Assembly: GCF_014633365.1 (NCBI RefSeq)
Contig: NC_068341.1
Span: 19,264,339-19,328,338, forward strand
Length of the DNA stretch: 64,000 bases
Origin: Diospyros lotus
Lineage: Eukaryota > Streptophyta > Magnoliopsida > Ericales > Ebenaceae
Direction: 5' to 3'
The notes under the pieces were generated by a model. The model was not told where the DNA came from. It ran no database searches and worked only from the letters and a program-made list of their open reading frames with translations. The position numbers were made by a program, and so were the translations under genes. Positions 11,577 to 22,425 of the stretch are shown in pieces; positions within the stretch are counted from its first letter, which is position 1; each line of letters starts with the position of its first letter.

Positions 11577-12333
11577 CCAAGACTCCACCTTATACCTTCA
11601 CAGAAGTCCTTGCCTGAGCTAATAAGTACATCAACGTCGAAGAAATGATAAAGGTAAAACGGGTTGAACAACCTGACATAAAGGAAAAAGAGAAAGAGAA
11701 GAAAAGGTTAGTGGTAGAACATAAGACTAACTATCACCCCTCCCGAACCCAAGATTGCCTGGGTTTTAGGGGTGCTCGTGGAAGCCCAGTGAGTTATACT
11801 CCTCTCAACGCAGTTGAGCATGGATTCTACTAGCACTAGAGGGTAAGGATTATCTGCGGCGTTCTCCCCTACCGAAGTCTCCGCCCAACACTCAAAGCAA
11901 AAAGAAGTATTTTTTATTCCACTGCGACCACAGCCATGATACAGATGACTGCATCCAGTTAAAGGAAGAGATTCATAAGCTTATCAACTGAGGTTACCTC
12001 AGTGATTTCATTAGCTGAGGAGGCCAGAACTCGAGCAGAGTAGAGTCCAATCCGGATAATAGGGGGAGGTCTCCTACTCATGATCACTTCCAAGAGCGAA
12101 GTCGAACATCGCCCCCGAGAGAAGAAAATAGCCCATGCGGGCAAGTATGATAGAAGTTCATCTTATACACATTAGCAGCAGGAACAGTTCCGGGGCCTCA
12201 AGATAATGGGTTGGGGGCCTAGAATAGGTTAGACTCCACCATTCCCAAGAATGCGGTAAGGGATAGTGGTCATCACTTTCTCCGAGGAGGATCTCCCGAG
12301 CTATCCCAACTACTCAAACCCTCTGGTGATCAC

Positions 12334-12854
12334 TGATGTGGTATTACCTAAATTACTAAATATCCCTTGTGTGCTAGTAGTCTTGCCGCCACGTGGATCG
12401 TCTGAGAGATTGACATGTGGCAAGTCCACAATGCAGAGTGGGGAACAGTCCTACACGACAAGTTAAAGGACACGTGGCGACACTTGCAGAGTAATTCGGA
12501 GTGGAGTCCAAAAAATCCAGCCTAGTCCACGAGACCCGTTCCAACTTGACCGGGGTCCTCGGGAGTCGTACCCGCCATCTCAAGCTTTATCTCAGATACC
12601 CTATAACGGACCTGCCTATGAAAAATAGGGGTCCTCATTAGGTATGATAAGTCTCCAGCTCTTATATTTTTTACTATCCACATTTACTCTACTGACTTGA
12701 GCGTCGGAGTTTACCTCGGGGGATCCTAGCCTCATCACTCCGTTGTCTTGTAGATTGTATTCCCTAGACTTGACATAGCCTAATCCGAAGCTTCAACTCC
12801 CGAGGTTCATTTGTCAAGACGACACGTGGTGGTCGGTCTCAAATACTATTATCA
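12334..12854 (+). repeat. 3' LTR of the Tat-type element
   Basis: 521 bp, direct copy of 9479-9986. No purine tract precedes it; gag/protease sequence runs straight to its TGATG start. Confidence 0.85.
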
Positions 12855-12859
12855 TTTAT

Positions 12860-14061
12860 TATTGGCTCATATTTGTTGTTTGTAAACTTTAATATAAATG
12901 ACTTAATGGTTATATTTATGTAGTTTATATAATTATTTATTTAAATGTATTTCTATCCATAAAAAAGATATTTGAGGATTTTTTTTTATAAATTTAAATA
13001 ATAAGTTAAATAATGTAAATATTAATGTCCTGAGTCAGATCTAAATAGTATTGCTGATTGTTAGTGTATTACAAAAACAATATTATTGAAAGAGAACAAG
13101 CCTAAACTGCCGTCCTCAAAAGATAAAAGATAAGATAAGCAGTAGTGATGTTAACAACCAAAACACAATTGATTGGTGACTTCCCAAATACACAATTGAT
13201 TTGATTCTAATAATGGGCTTGCCTTCTCCACTATGGAAAGGCCAGGCCAGGGTGTGCTTTTTAAGGGGCAGTTTCATAAGAAAAACAGACTCCTTGCCAT
13301 CTTTTAATAAACTTCAAAAGTATTTCATGTTTTGATGGGCTGATGATGCTCCCAACTTGGTGGTCTGCAAATTAAGGTATTGGAAATGGGTTTCCACTGA
13401 AGTGGCTGCCGGCAGCAGTGCTCACTCCTCGGAAGTCTGTCACCGGTGGCTCAGATGATTTCTCCGGCGGCGTTGCTGCGACGCTGTTGGCTTGTGTAGT
13501 GGAAAGTTTCTGGGAAAACTGGGGAGCTTTGTATTGAGTTACATGTGAGATGATCTGGGTGAGTGATCGACGTGATTGTTCGATCTGATCCCGTCATCCT
13601 TATGCAAGTGTAACGTTGGTTAAAATTGTTGTACAATCCTGTTCTGCTTCTCAAGTCACAACTTAATTTTCTTATTTTGTTTCTCTTGAATTACTAGTTT
13701 GATAAATTCTCAGTTCCACGATTTCTAACTTATTAATTATATATACTCATGATCATATCTTTTATGGACCCTTTCAACCTCATTTCGTACTTATTTAAAA
13801 TTTCTTGTGAACTCTTTTACTAAAATCTTCATCACTCGTTCTCTTTCTCATACGGATAAACCACGCTAATTGCATTTTACACATCACAGTTTAATAGAAA
13901 CCTCACTGAACTACAAACGACAAAAGAATGGAACCAAGCATGCATGATGCATCTGCAAAAGAAGTCTATTGAAAGCTTTACTTTAAATGTCAGGTTGGAG
14001 GTGCCAAAATAAGGCATGGCATGTGAGACTGCAAGCTCTGGCAATTTTCCTCAAGTTTCAG
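12860..14061. other. Intergenic, no supported gene
   Basis: AT-rich to about 13300. A GC-richer stretch 13384-13537 reads open on the plus strand as about 50 codons (KWLPAAVLTPRKSVTGG, then ESFWENWGALY, stop) and has a stop just upstream. It could be an orphan exon but I cannot identify it. Confidence 0.4.
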
Positions 14062-14359
14062 GGTTAATTCAACATAGAAGAAAATACCAAATTAAAGTTA
14101 ACAACATAGGGCCATAGGGCATTGAACAATTCAAGCAGACTAACTACAAGCAGAGCGGAGCGGGAGAGGGGGGGGGGGGGAACTGAGGTGGATAAAGAAA
14201 AAACAAAAAAAACAAAACCTCTCTTCCAATGTGTGCCATGAAAATTGTTCCAGCACCTCCCAGTCTGGCTTCGAGCTATACACTGATGGCATACAAGTCT
14301 CCCAATTCTATGAAGCTCTAACAAGTAAGAGCATTAACAGCTAAAACTATTTCTTTCTT
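14062..14359 (-). other. Probable 3'-UTR of the Tubby-like gene
   Basis: This is non-coding sequence right after the stop codon on the minus strand, containing a run of 13 G on the plus strand (14168-14180, i.e. poly-C in the transcript sense). I see no clear AATAAA, so the transcript end is not fixed. Confidence 0.4.
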
Positions 14360-17300
14360 CTATTCACATGCCAGTTTGGTGTCAAAGCTGCTCAAACAGA
14401 TAGCAAAAGCCTGAAATGCTGACAGAGGATATCGATAATCCATGGTAAACATATCCTTTCCAACCTTACCAAACTGCAGGATGATCTTGTCATGGTCAGA
14501 TTGGGATGGCTGAGGTGGTGGTGCTGGCGCACCAGCAACGGGCTGTGTGGCAGCAATCAGTTGGAAATTCTTGACAGATGCAACAGTTACCCTACCCCGG
14601 AAGTTAAGGCACCAACACTGCAACTGCTCGTGCCATCTTGGTGCCTTGTTCCGGAGAACCAAAGGTCTGTCCTTTCTATCATCTCCTTCCTCATGAGGAC
14701 CAATGATGTCTGAGATCCGGGAGCTACTGAATTCATTTGAGCTGCCAATTGATTTTGAGAATGAGATGCTCCTGAACGAGTCTTCAAGAGAGCGAGACAG
14801 GAGCTCTGAATAGCCTGGGACAGTTCCACCTGGCTCAAGGGCAGAAGCAGGAATTGAGTGCATGACACAGTGCATCTTGCGTGGACCTCTCGTCCCTAGT
14901 ACATTTAGCTCATATGTGACCTCAGCAATGTTGTAACTGCCTGTAGGGACTTTGGGAGAAACTTTCTTTGAGTTGAACCTACGGCTTGTACGCCCACATG
15001 GGGAAAGTTGAGCATTATTAAGTGGTAGCTGAGTGTCATATATAATGAATTTAGTGCCAAGGAAATTTGACCTGTTACAAAAGAAAGAAACTATTCTCAG
15101 TGTCATGTATTAACCAAATGACCAACCACTAGTAAAACAACTTGTCTAAAATTTTACAAAGATTTTGGACTAGCTCTTTAATTGACCTAAGCTGTCCAGT
15201 CCCTTGGATATTGCTTACAAACAATATGATATGCATATATATCTAAAAACACAGAACTACTAATTTTAGTAAAAGTAGTACTGAAAGACACTACAAAGAT
15301 GTGACTTCTTCCCAAATGTTCCAATCTAGCATGCTTTGTACAAAATAAGGAGTTTTACTAAATCAACTGTTCAAACCCTTAACTTTTCTATGCAAAAACA
15401 CATCATGGAACCATACCCTTAAATAGTAAAAGTCCTGTTATGAGCTTATGCTACCAAATCTGAGCCAACTTTAGTTACCCAAAAATAAAATAAAAATAAT
15501 GAATAAAATTAAAAAGAAAATCCGAGCATACTAACGGAAACTTAGATGAGGTTGAAGAAGTTTTGGCTCCCCCCCCTCTCTTCAAAATGCCCCATCCAAG
15601 GAAAATAGATAAATACATATGACCAAAAAAAAAAAAACTAGAGGCATTTGGCACCACAAAATGTAACTGATACTCCAAGAAGCCATTTCTCTCATTAAGT
15701 GAAAACCTGCCTATTCATCACAACTACAACAGCAGCATATCAAGCCTTAATCCCATCAGGAGTCAGATACATAAATTTAGTTTGTCCATCATCTATGCTT
15801 ATATCACTCTAACACCCCCCCCCCCCCCCCCCCCCCCAACACACACACACACACGCAAAAGGAGAAAAACAAAGGAGGGAAATAAATAATATTTTCTCTT
15901 GTTCAACTACATTACTTACAACAGTAGCAAACACGTTTAAGGAAAGAGTACTGGAACATCAACTAGTGTTAAATAGACAAGCATAAATTTAAAAATATTT
16001 AATAAGAAAATAGTAGTTAAACATAATGGAATTAAGTAGGAAGTTAGAAAATTGAGTTGAAAAGCAAATTGCATATCAACCATAGATCATGCTGTATTAC
16101 GGTATGCCAGAAAATGCATCAAGCCTGAATTTCAAATTCTAAATGCAATGGAGTTAGAAACAAGAAGCAAGGAAAGATAAAAACAGTATGAGAAAACAGG
16201 CATTTAAAGTAATATAGCTTCAAATAACTCCCAGTTCTTTCTGATATGAATAATTCCAGTTTGTTCGATTGTAGCATTGTCCAAAAACATACTGATGCCA
16301 AAAAATGTATGTTTCAACTTCTAAAGCTGTTGCCAGTAAAGAATCTGTCAAACTTGGAAGACATGAACACTCCAAGAATGAACAGTGAGTTCTTGTTTAG
16401 CACTATTACCTTAGTTTCCCTATGTAAGTGCTGCTTGATCGTGAGATGTTATCGGCATCCATGGAAATCACATACTCTGTGCAAGTAGTTCGCCTATTCC
16501 TTTTTGCAGAAAGAAGAAACTTTCCATTCTCAACAAGCAAGGCTGGAAAAGAATAGCAAATAACCAAAATACGGCATTAGGAGATAACAAATGAAAAAAC
16601 GTGAATAACAATTATTAAGTGATTGGAGATAAAATAAATTATTTATCTATACTTTATAAAAGAATGATGTTATGTTGGGAAATCTTTAGTAACTATGAAC
16701 GATATAGGAATACATTCTATAAAGTATTTGTCCAAACAAAATAAAGCAAACATCAAAAGATGAAGAATAGTAAAAATGGACTAGATAATATCCTGATATT
16801 AGCATAGAAATGCATGGAAGAAATGGCATTTTTTGGTTAACAAATTATTTAATGTGATCTTTAAATTAAAGAGGATTTCAGGCAAGGGGAGAAAGAACAC
16901 TTCAGTGCCTATTTATGATAATAGAGGAGATGTTCAAAGTTGTGAAAATTACAGAGAAATAAACCTAATTAATCATGCAACAAAACTTTGGGAGAGGGCA
17001 AGTGAGCAATGGGTAAGGAAACAAACCAAAGTCTTCAAAAACCTATTTGGTTTAATGCCTAATTGGTGAACAAGAAGCTATTTACTTATTGAGATGTCAA
17101 ATGGAAAGGTTCAGAAGAGCTAAATAAAAATCTTTGCATGTGGTACTTATATATAGTTCCCATAAAAATCTGGCAGAAGGTGTTGAAAAAAAAAAAGGAC
17201 TTCAGATTGTTTATATATATGTTAGACGAACATGTATTTCATTACGCAGAAACATGTGTTGGGACTTGTGAAGGAGATACTATTACTTTTTCAATTACAA

Positions 17301-19900
17301 TTCGATCATATCAATGATTTGCATTAAACCCTCACTTCATAGCTCTTGTGATGGTTCACAAATCACATCCAAAGAAATGATGTAGGAGAATATAAAGATT
17401 ACAGAAAATTAAAGGAGGAGAGAAGAAAATGGAGGGGGGGAAAATGAAATCTGGGGAACGGGGGAGGAAGAAGAAGTAGAGAGGGAGAAGGAGACCAGAT
17501 GCAGAAATAGAAGTCAATTTTATGTTGGCTCCAAATTAGAGAAATGTTATGGTAAAACTTTGTTTGAAACGATATGATAGAAAGCAACATGCAACTTGAA
17601 GGTGCGATACATTGTGGATCCTTACATTTTTATATAGGAATGAAGATGCTCTTGGCTTGACATCATGTATTCTGTTCCACTAGAACCCCTCTTTTTTTGG
17701 GGCAAAATAACTCATGATGGAGCTCGAGTACAATTTTAGAAAGGGGAAGAAATCACATCACAATTGTATTCCAAATCAACCACCATACTTGATTACATTA
17801 CTGATGTCCATTTATAGGCTAAGGTTTAACTAAAAAAGAAAAGATAAAATTTCAAGTTACAAGTCCCCACAAATCGACTAATAAAAATAACAGTTAAAAA
17901 ATCTAAAATCTAATTCAAAAATAACATAAATCAAATTTCCTAACGAGAAGTGACTTAGCATACACTATTTGAAGAAGATGTTGTCTTAGTGGATGCAATA
18001 AAAAAAGACGTGAATAATAAACTTAAATTATGGAAAAAATATCAATCTCGACATTAAAAATAAGTAGGTCAAAGTGTGACCACCCCTGAGGTGTGGCATA
18101 ATTACATAGACCATCCCCCTAGTTTGAGAAACTACAAAACCACCCATCTTTAAAAAAAAAAAAAAGTAAATTGACAAATTTACCCTTGTATTTTTTTTCT
18201 TTCCTCTTTCTCTCTGTTCCCTCCCCTTTCTCTCTCCCCTTTCATTTAAGAAAATAACCAAAAAAGAGAAAAATAAATAGTGGCGGTTGGCATTGATTCT
18301 TTAGATTCATTGAACCCAGCCAGGTGCTTCGAATCCAAAGAATGATCTAATTCAAAGAATGGAAGAACCCAGATTGGGTTCACCCCTCTGAGAGAAAATT
18401 GGGAGGGGGGAAGGGAGCAGGGAAGGAAGAAAGAGAGAGATCAGGCAATCGAAGAACTCACTCATCCACAGCTGGAGAAAGAGAGAAGAGAAATTGAGGG
18501 GGGAGAGAGAGAGAGAGAGAGAGAAGTGGAATGACAAATTAGGGAATTAGAACCTAGGCGATCGACCTGGATTCTTCAACTGGAAGAACCCTGACCTGAC
18601 CAGCCTACGTTCTTCAGATCAGAAGAACCCTGATCAACCGATCAGGGTTCTTCAGTCAGAACTACACAAATCAGTCCCAAAGGGGTGGTTTATAGGACTA
18701 GCAAATAAATGTCTTGCAGAGAAAACCGGGAACAGTTTTCAAAGATGTTACAGATAACTTCAGAAGCAACCTCATTTCTTAGCCCCTGCAGAGATGTTGT
18801 TTAGGAGTTCAGTGCATTGCAGATAAAGGATCACTGTCCTAACAGAGCTTCATACATATAATGGGACCAAATTGAAAGGGCATTCAACAATGTTTCATTG
18901 TGGTGTCATCAGTATCAAATTTGACCTCTTACTGTTGACATTTTGTTTTTCCTTATTTAATCTCAATTGGATTTGATTAGAGAATCTGTGGTTAGTAAAC
19001 AAAAGATTGGCCTTTCCAACAAGTACTGTATCAGATGAAACCACGAAATTACAAATATAAACACAGAAAAAGTACAAATCTACAAGTTGCTGGTTTCCAC
19101 AAACACAATGATAAATTCAGAGAAAAATGCTAGAATTCTTGTGCCACAGGGGGGCAATATTTTTGTCTAGCATATCAATGAAGAGACTGGGTCAGGGCTA
19201 AACAAGGAGGAGAAGACTTCTAATACAAGAACTGATACTTCACAAACTAATAGAAATTAAATGGTTAAATGGAAACAACTTCCTTACCAGGACTAAGGGA
19301 AAGGTAGAGGTGGTAAGTAACGTTAGCTTTGTCTCTCTTAATGAAACACTGAATGGTTCCATCCCGAGGCCCTGGCTGTTAAAGACAAATAAGTCAGAAC
19401 TGTAACAATGCCATGCAGCTTTAATATAGAAGTCATCCATTTGCATTTAAATTTTCTACAATTATATATTTTCAAAAGAAAATTTTAGGTGAGATTACAA
19501 AACAGGTAGCCTAATGCATAAAGAGACAATATAATGAGTACAGAAAATTAACCTGCTTCAGGGAAACAGGAAAGGTAATTTTGCCAGAAAACTCAGGGCT
19601 TTGAACAATTTCTCTGCACATTTCCCTCCATGACCTGCACACAGCAGCACAAGCAACAACATTTTTGCGTCCAGGCCATGTACCCTCACTAGCCTCTAAC
19701 CTTTTAATCACATCTTGAAGAAGCTCAGGAGGGAGGTTAGCCCAACAGCTATTCTGGATGACAAGAGGCTGGTCATGCAACTCATGGACTGCACCATGAG
19801 ATCTCCCCCTGTGATGCCCTGGTAGCCTCACCTCAAAACTCCGTCTTGATAAGCTCCCAAGGCCATCCCTTACATCACGGACTATGCTGCGGAATGACAT
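14360..19900 (-). CDS. TLP: Tubby-like F-box protein, 426 aa, four coding exons
   Basis: The CDS is the complement of 14360-15071, 16410-16542, 19288-19375 and 19553-19900: 1,281 nt, 426 codons plus TAG. All junctions are GT..AG and phases close exactly. The ATG at 19900 is chosen because [20 protein letters not shown] is the conserved start of plant TLPs; the ATG 24 nt upstream crosses the 3' splice site at 19911. The F-box is at residues about 53-98 ([26 protein letters not shown]). The Tubby domain runs from about 109 to the end, with signature 1 [15 protein letters not shown] (346-360) and C-terminal signature [15 protein letters not shown] (412-426). Family knowledge: the F-box docks on SKP1/ASK in an SCF ubiquitin ligase, the Tubby barrel binds plasma-membrane PIP2, and plant members are linked to ABA and stress responses. 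Length is usual and no inactivating change is seen. The member number within the family cannot be assigned here. Confidence 0.97.
15072..16409 (-). other. Intron 4 of the Tubby-like gene
   Basis: 1,338 bp between the donor CTAAG/GTAATA (16410/16409) and the acceptor TTTGTAACAG/G (15072/15071). It contains a 23-C run followed by an AC microsatellite (15815-15855) and otherwise AT-rich sequence. Confidence 0.9.
15815..15855. repeat. Poly-C and (AC)n compound microsatellite
   Basis: 23 consecutive C followed by about 8 AC units, within intron 4 of the Tubby-like gene. The run length may be inexact because of sequencing or assembly slippage. Confidence 0.9.
16835..17372 (+). pseudogene. RTE-type LINE reverse-transcriptase fossil in intron 3
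   Basis: Reading across stops on the plus strand gives [34 protein letters not shown] and [20 protein letters not shown], then [33 protein letters not shown] and [12 protein letters not shown]. These follow in order the RT of the LINE at the left edge ([64 protein letters not shown]). It is antisense to the host gene, 5'-truncated, and lacks an intact catalytic box. Confidence 0.85.
18622..18653. repeat. Perfect 14-bp hairpin
   Basis: GAAGAACCCTGATC, loop AACC, then GATCAGGGTTCTTC. It lies in intron 3 beside further imperfect copies of the GAAGAACCC word (18363 and 18583), which suggests a foldback transposon remnant. Confidence 0.85.
19376..19552 (-). other. Intron 2 of the Tubby-like gene
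   Basis: 177 bp, donor AAGCAG/GTTAAT and acceptor TTTAACAG/CCAGG, with no insertion. Confidence 0.92.
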
Positions 19901-19910
19901 TTCCTCCACT

Positions 19911-21447
19911 CTGTTTGATACCAACCAGAATATATATAAATAACTTATTTTCCCTATATTTTCTCATAAAGTATGCTCAACTGCTTCCACTTAGGCCAAA
20001 TGGTGACCAGAAATCAACAACATTTTCTTGCATAGATAACTGCATACCAACTGATTATTTAGTTCAGAATTTTTCTAAAATCTTAATGACTAAGGTAATG
20101 AAGTGACAATGTTGGATAAGGCAAAAGAAAAAAGCAAGGAAAGATGATTCCTGTAAAAAAATAGAGGAATCTTTTAAAAATATCACAATTTTTAAAAAAT
20201 TTAATAAAATACTATAGTTTCTGAACAAATTAACAAACTACTACATTTCTTCCACTATGGCAGTCCATGCTGGAAGAGGAGCTAGCATGGCAACTTTAAT
20301 CAAACAAATTCACTCTTGTGAAGAGCAAGTTTCCATGGAACTGTCTCCCATGGGGAGCAAGTTCCAGTGTTTACACAAGCCAACCTTGTGCAAGGCAGCC
20401 TCACCCAAGGTGCTCATGCACTTGTAAAACTTGCACTCTTGGGAGCAAGTTTCACAAGTTGAATTTTGCATAGCGGTGTAATGCTGCTTTGCAAATTTGA
20501 ACTCGCTCCTATGAGGCGCGAGTTTTACACTAATTCACTTTTTTCAAGAGCGTGTTTTATCTGGCTCAAATTGTTGCACTGGCCCCACTTCCAGCATGGA
20601 TTCATTAAATTGTTTGAAACATGCAGTATTTTGTTAATTTGTTTTAAGAATTGTAGTATTTTTAAAAATTCCTCTAAAAAATAACCCTCAAATGGACTTA
20701 ATAAGTGGACTAAAATACCCATTAAACTAGAAATAGCATCTCAGAACCTCTTCAAACATTCTTTTCAAAAAACAATGCGGTTATCTATAAACTATTTGTA
20801 ATTGAAATTTAAATCTAGAATGACAACCAAAAGGCAAAAGTAGATCACAGCTAGCAATTCCCAAAAGACCAAATAAAAATTTCCCGAGAGCATCAACAAA
20901 TTTAAACCAAGCAGGAAAATAGACAGGTAAAAGAAAGAAATAGCACAGCCAAAACCTGAAGGAGATACGGATTCAAAATTTTAAATGATGTGCCAGATTC
21001 GCAAAATTCAAGTGAATTAGAGAAACCCGATTTTAGAAACTTCACACAAGAACTCCAAAAATAAATAACCTAAGCTCAACAACAGCCCAAATGGCCAAGT
21101 CCATGACTGCTATGGGTAAACACGCACACAAAGATCCCCCAACATTCAACAATTTTCCTGTACATGCTCAAGAAAATCGATAAAAACTAAAAAGAAAAAA
21201 AAAACTAAAACAAATTAGGGAAAACTGAAAAGAGAGAAACAGCTTCCACCAGCAGTAGTAACAAAGAGAGCTCGGAAAACATGAAATTTTTACAGGCATT
21301 TCCGTAAGAAGAATCCAGAGAGCAAACCTTGAAATCTAGCCATAAGAGAGGAAGAAAGGCCAAAATTAGGGAAAACTGTAGATATACATCACAAGAAATC
21401 ATCAAATTTCAGATCAGAAGCGTAAGGCCTCTCTTTCCCTCACTCAC
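19911..21447 (-). other. 5'-UTR intron of the Tubby-like gene
   Basis: The acceptor AAACAG/AGTGGAGGAAATG lies just upstream of the start codon, and the donor CGAGAAG/GTGAGTG at 21448/21447. A leader intron at this place is common in plant TLP genes. It contains the MITE 20162-20676. Confidence 0.8.
20162..20676. mobile_element. Mutator-like MITE with long inverted ends
   Basis: The left end TAGAGGAATCTTTTAAAAAT pairs with the right end (minus strand) TAGAGGAATTTTTAAAAATA, and the match continues imperfectly for about 80 bp. The A-rich flanks fit a 9-bp duplication but cannot prove it. Inside, the word GAGCAAGTT recurs (20321, 20356, 20440). No transposase is encoded. It sits in the leader intron of the Tubby-like gene. 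Confidence 0.7.
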
Positions 21448-21570
21448 CTTCTCGTAGACTTCAGATCCTTCGCTTCACCGTACGGTTTCTCTCTCTAGAA
21501 GTCTCCATCTCTCTCTCTCACTCCCCTTACGAAGTCTGAATGCGATTTCTCTCGCCGGATTCCAAGCCTT
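21448..21570 (-). other. 5'-UTR exon of the Tubby-like gene (5' end approximate)
   Basis: On the minus strand a GA/CT-rich leader (CTCTCTCTC runs at about 21488-21520) ends in the strong donor CGAGAAG/GTGAGTG. The start of transcription is guessed from a TATA-like AAGTATATTCC at about 21595-21605. Confidence 0.6.
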
Positions 21571-22425
21571 GTTAAATCCACTTTATCTATGTGGAATATA
21601 CTTATCGCAGCTGGCTGGTATTAATCACAGTTAATGAGAATAATCATAATCAGTTTCGTTAATCACACTCATCCTGCTGTTTGCTTGCTCGGCTGTGATT
21701 GTCCACGCCTATCCCAATGTACTATCCACGATAACGCAACAAAATTGTCTTTTTCCAACAGAAAATTATAGTTAAATATAATTATTAGAGATAAAAATAA
21801 ATAAATTTATCTAAATATTATATTATATTTTTAAATCATTTAATATATATCTATAATAATAATAATAAAATGTCACTAATTACCTACATAATAATAAATT
21901 ATCACTAAAGATACTAATAACATTTCTACTTTATTCTGGGGTGTTTTAAGAAAATCAAAGTTAAAAACTCAAAAATCAAAGAAGTATCTCAAGAAAATCA
22001 AGGACTCAAATGACCCTAAAGACTCTTTCGGAGACTCCAAAGAGTTTCTAGATTGCTCCAAACCTTAGCATCATAGAAGTCCAGGACCTACCCGAAGGGT
22101 CTTTCGAACTCGAGTCACCCGATAACTCCAATGAGTCTTCAAACCCATTGAAAAGATATTCATCGGGGCATTTTGTTCCAGATATACCTTCGATCTCATT
22201 CAATGCATTTCCCTTCGAAGAGTCGAGACACATATCAATAACACCACGTGTCACGTGGACCCCAACCACCAACGTCTATAAATAACCCGTGTACTACATG
22301 CCAAAATGACACACATAAGGACCCAGATCTAGACCCAAAGACTTTGAACCCAATCCACCCTGAACCCTTCAAGAGACTAACCATCAGAAGACTCCCATCC
22401 GAAAACAGTCATTCGAGACACACCA
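21571..22425. other. Upstream region of the Tubby-like gene; right half is old LTR debris
   Basis: 21571-21950 is AT-rich and presumably contains the gene's promoter. From about 21950 the words GGAGACTCCAAAGAG, CACGTGTCACGTGG and TCTATAAATAACC resemble the promoter half of a Tat-type LTR. It continues at 25002-25090 (ATCGGAGGGTCTGCG) on the far side of a nested solo LTR. No gene is seen. Confidence 0.45.

Larger units (their letters stand above)
10558..12333 (+). pseudogene. Tat-type gag, split by a MITE, fused to a protease stub
   Basis: The gag core starts at about 10570 (MEKVHPKRFRIPSIKLYEG) and reads on through GGHARTWYSCLPHRSINSW. After a frameshift near 10800 comes FLAHYALLKSHRKSSMALVNVKQ and ESLRDFVARFNEEAL. 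The reading breaks at SLAKT (11017), where the MITE sits, and resumes at 11577 with PPYTFTEVLA. A gag C-terminal zinc-knuckle-like segment FHCDHSHDTDDCIQLKEEI is at about 11918-11980. The stub ITFSEEDL (about 12270), typical of the region before the Tat protease, runs to the right LTR. Stops at about 10971 and after 11985 show decay. Confidence 0.78.
9479..12854 (+). mobile_element. Gag-only Tat-type Ty3/gypsy LTR element (non-autonomous), interrupted by a MITE
   Basis: Direct LTRs 9479-9986 (508 bp) and 12334-12854 (521 bp) both start TGATGTGGYATTACC and end near ATTATCA. The right copy carries 13 extra bases after GGGGGATCC. Flanks CTTAT (9474-9478) and TTTAT (12855-12859) fit a 5-bp duplication with one change. 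TTTGGCGCC follows the left LTR as primer site. The interior has a Tat-type gag and the first residues of the protease region, then stops at the right LTR. No RT, integrase or polypurine tract remains. Confidence 0.85.
16543..19287 (-). other. Intron 3 of the Tubby-like gene, enlarged by transposon debris
   Basis: 2,745 bp from donor CCTG/GTAAGG (19288/19287) to acceptor TTTTCCAG/CC (16543/16542). It holds an antisense LINE RT fossil (16835-17372), a block at about 18020-18690 with GA/CT tracts and a perfect hairpin, and AT-rich filler. Confidence 0.88.

Noticed and set aside
11110..11622. Long open frames on both strands (up to 170 codons) rich in Pro, Arg, Ser
   Set aside because: They are products of the CTCGCC minisatellite in the MITE, with no stop-generating codons in any frame and no domain.
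13384..13537. Possible orphan exon (KWLPAAVLTPRKSVTGG ... ESFWENWGALY)
   Set aside because: It has a stop immediately upstream, no partner exon or recognisable family, and is too short to support a gene.
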